Below the pieces are notes generated by a model, which did not search any database, was not told where the DNA came from, and worked only from the letters and a program-made list of their open reading frames with translations. Of a stretch of 64,000 nucleotides of DNA, positions 38,043-51,400 are shown one piece after another (position 1 is the first letter of the stretch; each line of letters begins with the position of its first letter). Made by a program: the position numbers and the translations under genes. The DNA is taken from the NCBI GenBank assembly GCA_030386875.1, contig CM059578.1:24227009-24291008 (forward strand), written 5' to 3'. Source of the DNA: Morinoia aosen. Taxonomy: Eukaryota; Arthropoda; Malacostraca; Amphipoda; Talitridae.

Positions 38043-38330
38043 TTCCGAGGCAGAGTGGTTAAGGGATCAGCCTTGTCTGTTGGAGACGAGGGTTCGTATC
38101 CCCGCGCTGGCGCGGAGATTTTCCCCGTTGGGTATGGGGGAAAGCTCAAGCACAATACCCCACTCAACCCAGGTGTCGGAAATGGGTACCGGCTTTACGG
38201 CGGAACCGTCACGGTGTCCTATATATAGGGTTAGTTATAAGACATTTGAAAAGCCAATGCTTAAGATCATATGTATCAGGCTTGATTGGAAATAAAGCAT
38301 CCCAAAGATGCTGATGTTTTTTTTTGTTTT
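38043..38330 (+). mobile_element. tRNA-derived SINE inserted into the 33-bp minisatellite
   Basis: About 288 bp. The head resembles a Ser/Leu-type tRNA gene: box A AGGCAGAGTGGTTAAGG at 38048–38064 and box B GGTTCGTATCC at 38091–38101. A body follows with a tail of T's interrupted by a G (from 38317), after a small GCATC..GATGC hairpin. The 10-mer TGTCAGTGCT occurs just before (38033–38042) and just after (38331–38340), consistent with a target duplication, although the array unit also contains this 10-mer. It interrupts the minisatellite, so it is younger than the array. Confidence 0.82.
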
Positions 38331-38468
38331 TGTCAGTGCTACAGTCAGGTAAATGTGCTATATTGTCAGGGCTACAGTCAGGTAAATGTACTACATTCTC
38401 AGGGCTACAGTCAGGTAAATGTACTACATTGTCAGGGCTACAGTCAGGTAAATGTACTACATTGTCTT
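38331..38468 (+). repeat. 33-bp minisatellite, continuation after the SINE (4 copies)
   Basis: Same unit and register as the larger array. These copies share a private variant (GTCAGGGCTACAG, and GTACTACATT), so they homogenised separately from the main block. Confidence 0.93.
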
Positions 38469-39479
38469 ACCATTTCTATTGCGTTCGTTTTTCTTACAAT
38501 TGAAACTGAGGTGAACATAGTTTCCGTGTTAGAGCTGTCGTACCTTCTGTGACGGTGACTGCAGCACTTGTGCTGCAGCAAAGCAACACTTCCATTTATG
38601 GATTCTTAATGTTAAGATATTTTAAAAATCAATGTACTACATTTCATATATCAAATTAATTGAAAATGAACTGCTTTTCTTTTCTCTTTTTTTCCTAGTG
38701 CTGACCTGAGAGAAAGAGGGAATGCCTATCTCGGTTGCAAAAAATGAGTTACGTGACGCGTTGGTCCTCATGTTGTCTCATCTGTGTCCGACACTCAACT
38801 TAACATTGCCCTTTTTTTTGCTCCTCGTACTATGTTAAGTTGCCGATATTTAAACAATTTATTTACCACAAGCTAAACAGAAGTAAATTGTTCCTTAAGT
38901 CTAGAAGAATGGTCAAATTTGAGTATGGCTAACAGTCGGCCCGAATAAGTCAGTGACTTCTTGGGCTAATGTTAATCATAGGATCATTAGTAAGAATTTA
39001 TTCTATGAACCCGAGGTTTTCAAATACCCTTCGGTAGTGGTTTTCAACACCCTTTGATATTGGTATTCGGCAGGCCTACTTATTTTCTCCACGATCGAAT
39101 AAAATTTAGCTTTTATTGTTCGCGGTTTCGGTACGCTTATCAAAAGTACAATTCATTATTTCGCTACACTTGTTTTGCATTCGCTCAATAAATGTATGTG
39201 TACACAATTAATTTCAGAATAATTTTGTTAAATTGGAAATGAATGAATAGTTGCTAAAACTAGCAAACGCTAGACCTAAAAAGTAAAAGATTCATTCTTT
39301 CCTAAACTTTATTCAGAAAATTTTCCCGGAGGAAAAATAATAAAACTATTGCCGCTAATATTTAATTTCTAAAATTACACAACCACATTACCGATAATGA
39401 TTAGCAGTTCCCCAGCAAAAATGAACGTTCAGTTTTAATGAGACCTCCTACTGTAAGATCGGGAGGGACCCTTAAAAAA

Positions 39480-40390
39480 GAAATTTGAAAGATTCAAGTC
39501 TGAGGATCTTGGAGGCTATGCGACTGGTTCGTTACGCTCAATCGTCCTGTTCGGTAAGGCGTTGTTCAGATATTGGCGAGCGTTCTGGTCTGAATAGGTC
39601 GAGGCTACATGGAGCTAAAACCCCATTCTACGGCAAATACGTAAACGCACGTCGTCCAGCATTGCAAGCAACGCTTCCATTGAAACGTGACATGAAACAT
39701 CAAATTTAAAAAATGCCCTATAAGATAGTTACCATCAATACCAGCCAACACTTCGGCACTAAACCGATGCTGTGTCAAGTCAATGCTCTTCATGAGGGTT
39801 ATCCTTTCGTCATTTGCACAAGTTATACAGTTATGTTGAACGATCTGTTGCGTGCATGAACGGTTTCGTCAGTTATGACAGCAAGCTTCAAAAAATTTTC
39901 ATTGTCTTGCTTCTATTTTCGATACCAATGTGTAAACTGTGAGCGAGAGATGTAGTCGGCAGGGAACATATCCTGAACTTAGTGAAAATGAAAAATGTTT
40001 ATTCCTGTTATTGAGAACGTTCCATACGTCGACGTGGTTTGGCATTTCTAAGTCACGTACTGCTGCTCGAATGCTTTCTTGCATGAAGCCTGTTACGGAA
40101 GCAACGCAGCTAGTCTTCCTCAACTTCATCACTTAGTTATCTGGGGAGACCCTCTCCTCTTCTGATCACGTTGAGGCTTCCATCTTTGCCTACATGACGA
40201 TGAATGTTTTTTAACGTGAGATTTTCGAGGTAAGCATGTTTGTAAGCATGTGATTTCTGGGTGAACATCGAGAGGGAAAATGTCCCTGAAACAACCTTGT
40301 GGGGCTATAACATTGATGTTGGTCGCACCATTAGACGTATGCATCTTCGCCATTTCTTCATTTGGCAAAAATGCCATTTTCTCAGCACCA
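39480..40390 (-). mobile_element. Decayed DDE transposase relic (mariner/Tc1-class)
   Basis: Minus-strand fragments match the insect transposase type with the core WAGI.G..LIGP...L...GAPPH...R.YLN...P.R.IGR.GP..WP.RSPDLTP. Seen here: EVLAGIDGNYLIGHFL (about 39745–39695), then HVASTYSDQNARQYLNNALP, continuing NRTIERNEPVA, a stop, PPRSSDLNLS (about 39605–39488). It is broken into several frames. Upstream to about 40390 the AT content and short frames suggest the rest of the same element but nothing diagnostic. Terminal repeats were not found. Confidence 0.7.
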
Positions 40391-40399
40391 CATCGCAGA

Positions 40400-42408
40400 G
40401 TGACTGATTCGATGACATTAAGTACTTGAGTGTTAACAGATTTAAAAATAACATTTAATTTTTACCTTGCATTTTAGGGACATGATAACGTGCCAAACTG
40501 AGTCCGAGAGCTTGAACTATAAACTTCATATCCTGACAAAATGAGTTTTAAAATTTCGGTAATTGATGTTTATTTATATTCTGTGTCCTTTAAGTACTCT
40601 TAAAGTTTGTGCTTTTTTCAACGTCCTGTACTGGGATAAATATTCCATTTACATCTTATGTAAAATATTACTAGCATAGCTATTTCTTACGTCGGAAATA
40701 CAATACATTCCTCTTTAACTCATAGCTCGAACTAGGATTATCTACTAGGTAAAACAACTCGAATTTGCACTATAATGGCACAGTAAAAACAGTAAACGCA
40801 CAGTAAAATAAAAAATACTCATGTCCTCGAGGTCAATAATGACGGAGGTTTTTTAAGCTGGTGGGGTAAATCTTTCGTTTGAAAGGTGTGAATGCTCACA
40901 ATTCTCTTTCATTTTGTTTGTTTTAATGTTAGTAGATCATTAAAATTAATTTAAATTGCTCTATATTATGACAGTCCCGTTTGTCCACCTTTCCTTTCGT
41001 CACACTTTGGATATTAGGCCCGTATGACCCAAAGAAAAATTATATCATTTTTATCTGCGCAAAGGCACATTGGAATGTGATTGGGATTTCAGATTCGGCT
41101 ATTTTGACTTAACAACAAGTACTGATTTACATTGTTCTAGCGAACAAAACTAAACCGAAAGGCACTCTTTCTGATGAACCTTGCACTCTAGCTTTGACAC
41201 ATTGTTTCAGCTCCACCACCGAAATGACTCATAGTAGGACCGTAGCACTTGCAAAAATGAAACTACTGTGCATTCAGCCAGAAAAAGACGGTAGCAAAAG
41301 TTCATTTAAGCCCGATGCACTGATTCAATTCGCAACTATGGTTCTGTAAAATTGTATAGGGAATTAACACGGATAAAACATTTAGCGTTGAGTGCTTTTT
41401 CCCACTGTTTTGCTAATTGCCAAGGAATAGCTGGTTTATTTGCAAAGTTCTCGTCTGCCCAATTATATCGTCAGATGAGAAGTTTATGGTTGTACAAATT
41501 TGTTAAGATAAGTTTGGTCGAATAGGTTACGTTACGGTAACTATATTAGGTTAGGATAAATAATAATTTTAAATTAAATTGAATCATTAAATTTCTAGTT
41601 ATTAGCGCGGTAGGTAAAAGTGGAAGTAGTGGCTAAATGACGAACTAAATAAGTTAAAAATAACAAATACTTCCCTTTAATATAATTATAAGTACATTTG
41701 GGGGAACTCTTTGGTTGTACTACGCATAATTTGAAAAACTAAAAGCGGAAGTGATTCTTCAAGCAGCATGAAACTATCTAATAGGTGACTGTGCGGACAG
41801 ATCTTCAGTGTATAACATTATTAAGTTTTGATGAATAAATAAGTAAAATAAATAAACAAATAAATAAATCAAATGAATTTTGATCTGGCGGTTGATAAAT
41901 TTTGCAGATTTTTTAGTCAACACTTACGTAGTTGAAAAACACTGCTGACGTCAGTGCAAATGCGCGCATTATAATTCAAGCCACAGATCGCCGTCGTATC
42001 TTTGACGTTGGCCAAAAATAATGCCGCTTGGAACACGACGGTCGGCTACTGCAGCAAAGGGGACATTTCTACGTATCCGCTGCGCAGCGACGGCGCTGAG
42101 TAGGCTCGTGAATAGTCAGTTGCCCGACGTCCTTTCTGCATAGGACACTAGGAAATCATTTATATTGTTTTTTTCTCTAAATTTTTCTATGAGAAGTTCA
42201 CATTTACTAGGCTTCACGGATACTAATTTAAGAGAAACTACCGCAATATTTCGTTCAAGAACCTACAAATTTTTATCGTTACAGGGTCAATAGTCGGTTG
42301 CCTGCCTGGATCAGCGCGGCGAATGTTAATAGTGTAGGGACAGAAATTGTGCTAGCATGCTTCTGAATGTGGTGACTCCATGAAAAACAGTTACCAGTTC
42401 ATTTCATT
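40400..42408. other. Intergenic between transposase relic and gene B; GC-richer patch
   Basis: Mostly AT-rich. The interval 41940–42150 is clearly GC-richer and holds a CRE-like palindrome TGACGTCA at about 41945 and several CGs, about 260 bp downstream of gene B's stop. No coding frame fits. It could be a promoter, a gene fragment or transposon-derived. Confidence 0.4.
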
Positions 42409-45400
42409 TTACGCATATCCAGTGATTAATTCACTCTCGTAGAGTTGCACCATCACCGTGATGACAGTGAACATGAACTGGATGTCCTGTAAAACAAAAG
42501 TAAAACATTAACATCACTGTCTTTTTAAATGATAAAATTATCAAGTGTGATTTAAGAAAACGAGATACTACAATTTAGTTCAAGATATAATGTAACAGAT
42601 CAAATGTACGATATGCTGCAGAATTAATCAAGGTACACAGCATCAGTTTTTCACGTTGTATTGAAAAGTTACGGCATTAGAGGAATACTAAATACGAAAT
42701 TCACAATGTGTTCTATTTCATAAAGTAACGGGATCCAATTCAAAGTTTCAACTACATTCTCCGTGAAGATTAGCTCGTCTCAGAAGCGAGGTTATTTCTA
42801 CGATGTGTCAGGAGCAGAATTTCTGCCTTCCTTTGAGGATGTAGAGCTCGAGTCCAACACGACAAACACTCATGTTTCTCAATCGGAGCTAATAAACAAT
42901 TTGACACTGTAAAAGTTAAATATTTAACTACAAAAGGTCAGGTATTCAACTGAATACTTTGAAAATTACCTCTCAATATGTGTACGAAACTTCAGTCCTT
43001 CATCACACCGCTAAATGCTGCCACTACCACAACGGAATATTAACAGACACTTAATAACAAGAGTTCTTACGAGCCACCCTCCTCCTATGGTGAAAGAAGC
43101 GACTTTGCCGGCAGAGAAGACGACGGGATCTGAGACTGCGTTGTGGAATTTGGTAATCTAGAGATGAAAAAAGTGTTATTTAATATTCGAGAATTCTAAT
43201 TGCTTGATAACGCGTATTACTCCTGACTTTAATATCGTCATGGCAATCGAATGCGCTTGTCAGGAAAGCAGGTGGCTTTACCATCAGGTGGTACATTGTA
43301 TATCTCTTCCAATCAAATACATATCCAACCCGTAATAGCTCCATAGCATGTACACTCATTTGGAACTAATTTCCTTTCAGTTTAAAACCCTAAAATGAGT
43401 CAAGAACACCGGTTTATTTTACGAAGTGACATTACAAGCCATGTTGGTTCAATCAACCCTTGAAAATTTCATTCTCTCTTGTTAAATGCCAAAATCCCTT
43501 TTAATCTGCGGAAATTATGCGCTAAATTCAATTTATGTCTTCACCACCAACAGTTGTAGTCAATATCTATCATGCTTAAAAAAATAATATATATATCTCA
43601 TTAGGATGGCTTAGAATTGCATACCTCTTCTGAGTCAGCGTTATTGCATTCGGTTGACTGGAGCACGCATTTGGTGTTATTTACCTGGTTTGGAGAGAAA
43701 TTAATGTGAATAAATGTTCATATAAATCGATGCTAGACATACCAAGGTAAAATCTTGAGAAGGTCTCACGCTGAGAAAACTGGTATTTCTGAAAACGATT
43801 CTTAGATTGATATTTCCTCAGAAGATATTTATGGACCTTCATGACGTTTAGGGTTAGACATTGCAATGCCTGGTAACTGAGCGAAACTGATCATTTTTCA
43901 AAAATGCGTTTCTGCCAATAACATTCCTTGAGGTCTCAGAACAAAAATTGCAATCCTAAATCGCTGACAACGAATTTTTTTTCAAGCAGCCTGCATTCTG
44001 ATTTAAGAAATTATCTTGTTGCATTGACTACATTAGTCAACAAAAGTTTTGCTATTTGATCAATAAAGTATGGTTGATACTGCCTCGAGTATACTGATTC
44101 TAATCAGTCTACGTCAGAAGAGTGTTTTTCGCTTGAGAAAATGCTTGAATTACGAGCATATTCTTCAATTAAGCATCTTAGCGCTACATAGTAAAATCGG
44201 GAACCCACATAAGCCGAGGAACACTCCATAAATCTTTTACTGTAGCATGTCTTTTACTATATCAAAACTGTGACGTGAGCCAACACGTCAATCCTGTTCA
44301 TGATTGATACTTCTGTGGGATGAACATTAACGGATTTTCAAATGAGAACATGTAAAAAGTTGTTCGATGATGACAGACGCTAACGCAGTTAGAAGGAGTG
44401 TAATGCTTCATTTTATTCAACAAAGTTCCAACGAAAATTTCGATGAAAAGTACACATAACGGCAATGTTTTTTTTCTAAATCCCCCGTAGAGCCAACTAA
44501 ATGAAAATTTCGATAAAAAGTACACACACCGACAATATTTTTTTCATATCGCCCACGGTAAATTTTTCAAATATATCATGATGTCAATGGAAGCGATTGA
44601 GGTGGGATCAGTAAACAATGTTATCATGAAAAGCTTAGAAGACCTCACCTGGTCGGCATATCTGTCACCAAGGATGTAGAAAATGCTAAGCGCCAGCGAA
44701 TTGTAAGCGAACATCGGAATAGACTGAAAAATGTGCACGGTGTCTAAACTCCTCCGGCGAAAGTAGAACATCAAGTTGGTGATGTTGAACACGAAGCAAG
44801 TGATCCGCTGCAGATGACATATCCCGACCGATAACCCCAATACGTCTCGACAGTTCTTCTCTTCTTTCCTGGAAGAATATAAATGGTGCTACATTCGTCA
44901 CTTGTTCCATAAAATTACGCAAGAGAGAAGTTCCTAAATGGAACTAGTAGTCTACACTGCGTCGATTTTTTTCATGATTAGTTAGTATGTAGAATTGAAG
45001 AAGTGTTATAAAAATGATATTAAAATATAACCAAGGGAAATGAATCATTCTGAGACTCAAATAAATAGAATAATACGCAATTTTCTCAATTATTATGACC
45101 CACAAGTGTTTAGTGGTAAAAATTTTCTCGTCCAGGTTTATTCATCAATTTTTACTCCATAGTTTTATAGCGTAAATATTACTCATTATTCTTTTTCATG
45201 TGTTTATGCTTGTAAATCTTTCAATGTATTAGAATGGGGAATACAATTTTTTCATGCCCGGCTTATAGAATATGTCAACGAATTCTGATGTGATATTGCC
45301 AACTGCTTTAATACTGGGCGATAAAACTTTTCATGTCTGGTCCCTAAAACACGTCAGCGAATACTCAATTAAAATTACCTTGCAATTACATAAATAACTT

Positions 45401-48400
45401 AAGATTTTCTGGATCAGGTCTATGCTAGGAATGAGTGTAATTATCCTTTCTAGAGTGAGCAGAAGCTGACATTAAAAGCTTGTAGTTGCATTAAACAAAA
45501 CTGTTTCATTCCCAAAGTGATTGGTGCGTAAAAATCGACGTTCATCGACAGAAATGATAAACAACTAGTGAGGTTTGTGAAGAATCGGAAGCTATTTCTA
45601 AAAAGATTGTGCGTTGAGAGTTTAATTAAAAACAAATAAATTTAGGCAAATTCAAATCCACCAGAAAGCCATTAGTGACTGCAACAAATTGGAAAAAAAA
45701 CATTTCTCATTGAGCAAAAATCTCAAAATCGGAATACTGAGGATTGGAAGCATGTCATGTTGTCAGATGAGTTCAGATTCAACCTATTTTAGACCAAAGA
45801 GCGTGTTAGGAAGTCGCAACAAACACATGAAGCATTGGATCCACCTTGCGTCGTCACGACTGTTCAAGCAACTGGAGGCAGTTTAATTCGTCGGGGCTGT
45901 TTTACTAAGATAGACATACATTTACATCTCTTTGTAATAACAAAGTAAACTCCCTGGACTGTTTGCAAGTACTTTCTGACCCCGTACATCCTTATACGAA
46001 GTTTTATTTACGTGATGGCAATGGAATCTTTAAAGTCAGCAATGCTCGCATCAACAGAGCTATAAATGTTCAAAATTGGTATAATGCAAACGTTAAACCA
46101 ACATTTTCAGGAAACATTTGAGCACACAAAATGGCTGCCACGATCTCCTGATTTGAATTCCACTGAAAATTTGTAGGATGAGTTGTAAGGAAATTTTGTG
46201 CCTCATGGCCTTTCTCTCTGCTTTGAGGCACCAGTTCCATAAATTGTGATTGAAAAAGAACTACAGGGACCCAGAATCTTGTGAATTAATATTTGATAGA
46301 ATAAAATCTGTAATTCAAGTTTAATTCGGTCCAATAGCTCTTTGATAAATTTTCAAAACAACGAACTTTTGGGGGCACTTGATGAAAATAGTATGCAGCA
46401 TCGTTCTCCCTACTAATTTTATTTCGCTAGCCGGTTTAATTTATTACTGACGGAGAAAGAACATGTTTACATGCAGAGCAATTGATCACACTACAGAATG
46501 CGAGCCAAGTTTTCCACAGGAGAGTATAAATTTCAAACACTATAACCAGTTCATGCAATAGTCAATTTTGAAAGCACGAGCGCATAGTTAGCAATGTACC
46601 TTTATGTTCTCAAGACATTCCTCCAAAAATTAAAAAAATAAGGGCAAAAATTTTTGGACCCACATTGCATCTTACCTGATTGATTGGCAAAAATACTTCA
46701 AGTCTTTTATTGTTGGTGAAGTAGCAGTCGGGAGTATTTCTGTCAAGGCCTTGTTGAAATACGAAATCTTGTCTTCGGCTGAAGCTGCCACCAGCATATA
46801 CAGAATTGCTCCTAAATTTGCGCGAAACTGTATTACGAAGATTGCGGTCTGAAAGAGGGGGACCTGAATTAGAATTTTGTGGCATTCAATTTAACATCAC
46901 TTTAATCTCTAAACACTCGGAAATAACAGAAAGAAATGAGGTTTTTTATTCTGAAATGCTTAATAGGCTATTTTTGCCTGTACTGTTTCAGCCGTTGGTT
47001 CTTTCATTTTGGTATTTTTTGTACTGGATCGCTTTACCTTTACCATCAACTTGTTGCAATTGCAATGCCTCACTTCAAACGAGCAAGTACTCATTATTAT
47101 GCGATGAAAAATTGGGTCATTTGATTGCCTAAGTAAGATGCAGAAGCCCTGGGGAATGCAATCCTCACAGGATGGAGAGATGGAAGTTCGATATGGTAAC
47201 CATAAGTATCTTAGCTCAAATTTTGCCCCCAGAAATAGATCGCTGCAGATGAATCTGAGGGGTATATATTCGTAACGATTACTTCAGTCTTTGATTTGCG
47301 GGCGATATTTGCCAGATTTCAAACAGTGGAATGAAGATATCCATTTTTAATATTCGTCATGAAAAAATCACTTTATTTTTTTAAATCATAAATTCTTCTC
47401 TCGCGAAACCAAGATATTTTCGTAACAGCTGGCAAGCGTACGATTGAATGAATTCTTTCAGCAAAACAGATAAATTTTTGCAACGACTAGCAAACGTTCT
47501 TTTTAAGTTTTAAAGGCAAAATTTGGCTTCCGAGAAAACAAAAAATTTTCGCCACAGCTAGCAAGGATATCATTGAACGAATCTTAATACAATTATTGAA
47601 ATTACTTACATTTTGAAGAAATGTCAAGACTTACTCCGGATTGGGCAGCCCACTTCGAGTCGACCAGTCCAACTGACAAGATGCTCGCCGCGGAGCAAGC
47701 AAAGGCGCACACCATCCACCAGCAAAAGGCTTTGCTTGAAGACCAAGTCGAAATTTTTCGGCTCATTGTATCGAGGGTGTGAGACAGTTCAGAGTTTGAG
47801 TTCTTTTCTTTGACAAAATCCATTCCTAAACTCGAAAACAGAAGCCACGAGTCCAGAAACCGTTGCAACGCTTGTCGTTTGACAAGCGCGATTGTTGTAG
47901 TCACCATTGACCCTCAAAAATAGTATATAGAATGTCATTTTTTATGTGAATTGAGGCAAAATCCAAAAATCATTCTGCATAGACTTTTGATATCCAGCGT
48001 TAAAAAATTAACACTGAGAGAAATTTTTGGCACACCTGTGTGTCTCAAACGGATATTGAAAACATTTTAATACACATTAGAGTATTTCCTTTGACCACAT
48101 TTTGAGATGGTTGAGAGAGTTAAATTACATATTCACGTTTCAAAGGGATCAACACTTTTTGTAGAAACCCGACTGTGCATTTGTTGAATGGAGTCCAATT
48201 CTCACCAAAAACCCTGATACCGTCATTTATTTTTCTTCTAATTATTATACGTTCTGAGATGTCGTCTGTACATTAGTGTACTCGGTAACCAGTCTGAGAA
48301 AATGAAACATTTGTGTGAAATGAAATTGATTTACGTTAAGTGTGTCATGGTTGACACACTTAAATGTATCATATAAGCCAATGACACTAAAAACTGTCTC

Positions 48401-51400
48401 GGTTTGTGACAAAATTTTTCTCAGTATACATTTTAGAAACATTCTACAAAGTGGGAAGGTAATAAGATTGTAGAGTTAATCTTACAGCCGCCATAAATCG
48501 CAGAAACTAAAAATTCCATTTGCAGCCCGAATGACATATGCACATAAGCTGAATATTCAAGCGAAACATTGGATATATTCCTAAGATTGAGCACTCAATT
48601 CCAGTCCTCGTATTTACGCTACAAATCATCTTTTTATGGGAGCTCTGAAAGCTGGTGTGTTGTGAAGAAAATTGCCCTTCACAAACTCTAAACAAGTCGA
48701 AATCATACAAAATAAATGTCGAAGGAGAATCTGAACTGACTGCATACTCGATACACTCATAAAATTACCCAAACCATTATTACCATACAAGTGATAATGA
48801 ATTCATTTAAAGAAATCATTTAACATCAACCAATACCAGCGGTAACATTATTTTACTTCTAATAAATGTATAGTCAATAAATAACCTACTGTAATTTTGT
48901 TGTGCCGAATCTTATTTTCACTGGTGCTTCAATCGAGAAATCAATTCCTCTTCAGCATACAGTACAAATATTCTGACGAGTGTTTCTTTTCTTTACCGAA
49001 ATTATTGCGAGAGTCAGCAGCTACTCGATGAGAAATTCAACCAACCTTAAACGTAGGTGATGCTAGAGCTTCATCTCTATCTTTTTTAAATAATACTCAT
49101 GTGTGTGTATCATCTAAGTGTATTTAACTTGAGATATTTTAAAAACCAGTGATGTAATCTCTTTTTTAACCATTTTTATTGGAAGTAAACTGTTTTTCTT
49201 TTTATTTTATTTATGTCCGTGGTCGTGAAGTGTACTTTTAGTCCGTGATCAATAGTGTAATTTGATTCATTTGCTAGAAGCATTTGCAGTGTTACACATC
49301 ACTCGAGGTTTTAAAACTAGTTTGAGATCTAAAGTACAGAGAACTAATGAGGTAATTTTGTAGGTCTAGGTTGCTTAATAAGTAATCAGGCAAAACGACG
49401 CTTAGGTATTTATAAATGATAAATTGAATGAAATTCAGAGACACATGAAAATATAGTTTGGTCTGAGCCTTACAGAAATAGAAGGCAAGCATGAGCTGCT
49501 CCATTGTCTTCCACGTAAAGTTGCCACTGGAACTCACTTGTGTAGAACCTGCGCCTGTTGAAGAAAATACTGGTTAAGCAAAATAGAACAGGACAACTGG
49601 AAAGCACCATGAGGCCTGATAACGGGTTGCAGCTCTCAAGCCCAATGCCGTTAGACAACAATCATGGCCAAGCACCAAAATAAATAAAAAGAGAGAAATT
49701 ACAATCTCATTCACAGTCAGTTTTTACGCACAAGCACTCCGCAGAAGTAAACTCTTTCCTCGCAGATTGAAACCGGGAAACAGGATACATTTTCCTAAGC
49801 TCAAAATACATGTAAAGGCTTCAGTAAAAGTGAATTGCTACGTTGTTCGGTCTTTGTTTGATCAGTGACTTTTTTGGAGGAAGATCTTTTGTTCGTGAAT
49901 GCATTTTGAAGAAAGCCCGTCGAGCTATTCCGCCCGTCATCTATCATCTTGCCACAATCGCAGTGAAGGCAAGGAAAACTGGGATTCGTATTCTAAATCA
50001 TTTTGGCTCCCATTTAGGTAAAAGAAAGTAAATTAAAGCGTGGATAAAATTCATAAATATTCCCGTTAAACTTTAAAAATTAAGAAAACAGTCACTGTCT
50101 TTGAATAACAATGAAACATCATTAATTAAAGTTTATATACGTTCATATAAGTCCTGCACAAATGTATCATCATAACTGACAGTGCCACTCATAAACTTCT
50201 AAAAGTAGTAAAAATGCGGTTCGAAAGAAACAGAATATTTTGAAACGCTTATAATTGATAATCAGAAAAGTGTTCTGTTACAACTGGTTATCTATCAACT
50301 GGTTTTGTCGGTTGGAAGAAAATAAAATTGTCAACAATTTTGCCGTGCCGAACAAATGCTGTATGAGTGTCCCTGACTTTCTGTGTTCAACTTCGTAATC
50401 AATACCCATACTACAAATAGATCAAGAAGTAATTAAAGTTCAGTGATTTTAAAGGTGGAAATACATCGTATTCAGGTTCCATAAACCAACTAATTCCATT
50501 ATATATTAAACACTGGATAACTGAGAGTAGGAAAAGAATTAAAATTTGGCGTAAGGATGCTTTGCTAAACACAATCAACCCTACTGAAAACGAAAACATA
50601 GCAAAAGAGATAAAATATGTATACCACAAAGAGGCCTGAACAGTATTGAAATTTTTTTCACAAAGCCTATAAAATTTATAGACTATTAAGCTCAAAACTT
50701 CCCTCAAGACTGATGAAAATAGCGAGCAATGCAGTCAAATCGAAGTGAAAATTTCTCTATGATTTTTTCACACGGGCTCACGCTCAGCAGAACCATCAAT
50801 CTTTTACGAGTAGGAAAGTGCATTTGACAAAAAAGTAAAAACTTGTAAATGAAAAACTCACAAGAAAACCTTATTTATTGAAATCGACATGTATGTAACA
50901 AGCAAACCAATTGCTTTGCTTACCAATTTGCTTCACTAAATTGCTTCACAAAAAAAAAATTCATGAATTCGTCAACAATTCCTCAATTATTTGAAAAAGG
51001 ATAATTCGTCTTTCATCAGAGATGCACTTTTCATAAAAATGATCTGAAGGATACATGGACTGTTTTCTTAAGAAAGGATATACTCTTGCATTAGTTACAG
51101 GTGTTAGCTCTCAGATAATGAACGATTTAGCCTGTGAGTGTGTTAATTGCACGTTGATTCTCGATAGATTCTTCATTAACCCGCCGATGTTTCTTGATGT
51201 TAAATTGTTTTCAGAATTGGCAGTATCATAGCACTGTAACCGGTGTGCTACAAAAAATTAAACCATGGCTATATTGCTACGAAACTAGAGTCATAGTTTA
51301 ATTTTTGTAGCATATAATATAATGTCGACGTAATGTTATTTCATAATGTCATATAATAATGTCGTCTATATTACCGTAGCAGTAACTGTTGACGTTCATT

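Noticed and set aside
38041-38115. A functional tRNA gene (Ser/Leu type)
   Set aside because: Boxes A and B are present but the long body, T-rich tail and duplicated flank show a tRNA-derived SINE.
37306-38295. A 329-codon frame as a secreted or structural repeat protein
   Set aside because: It consists only of 33-bp repeat units plus read-through into a SINE, is equally open in a second frame, and has no signal peptide or flanking domain.
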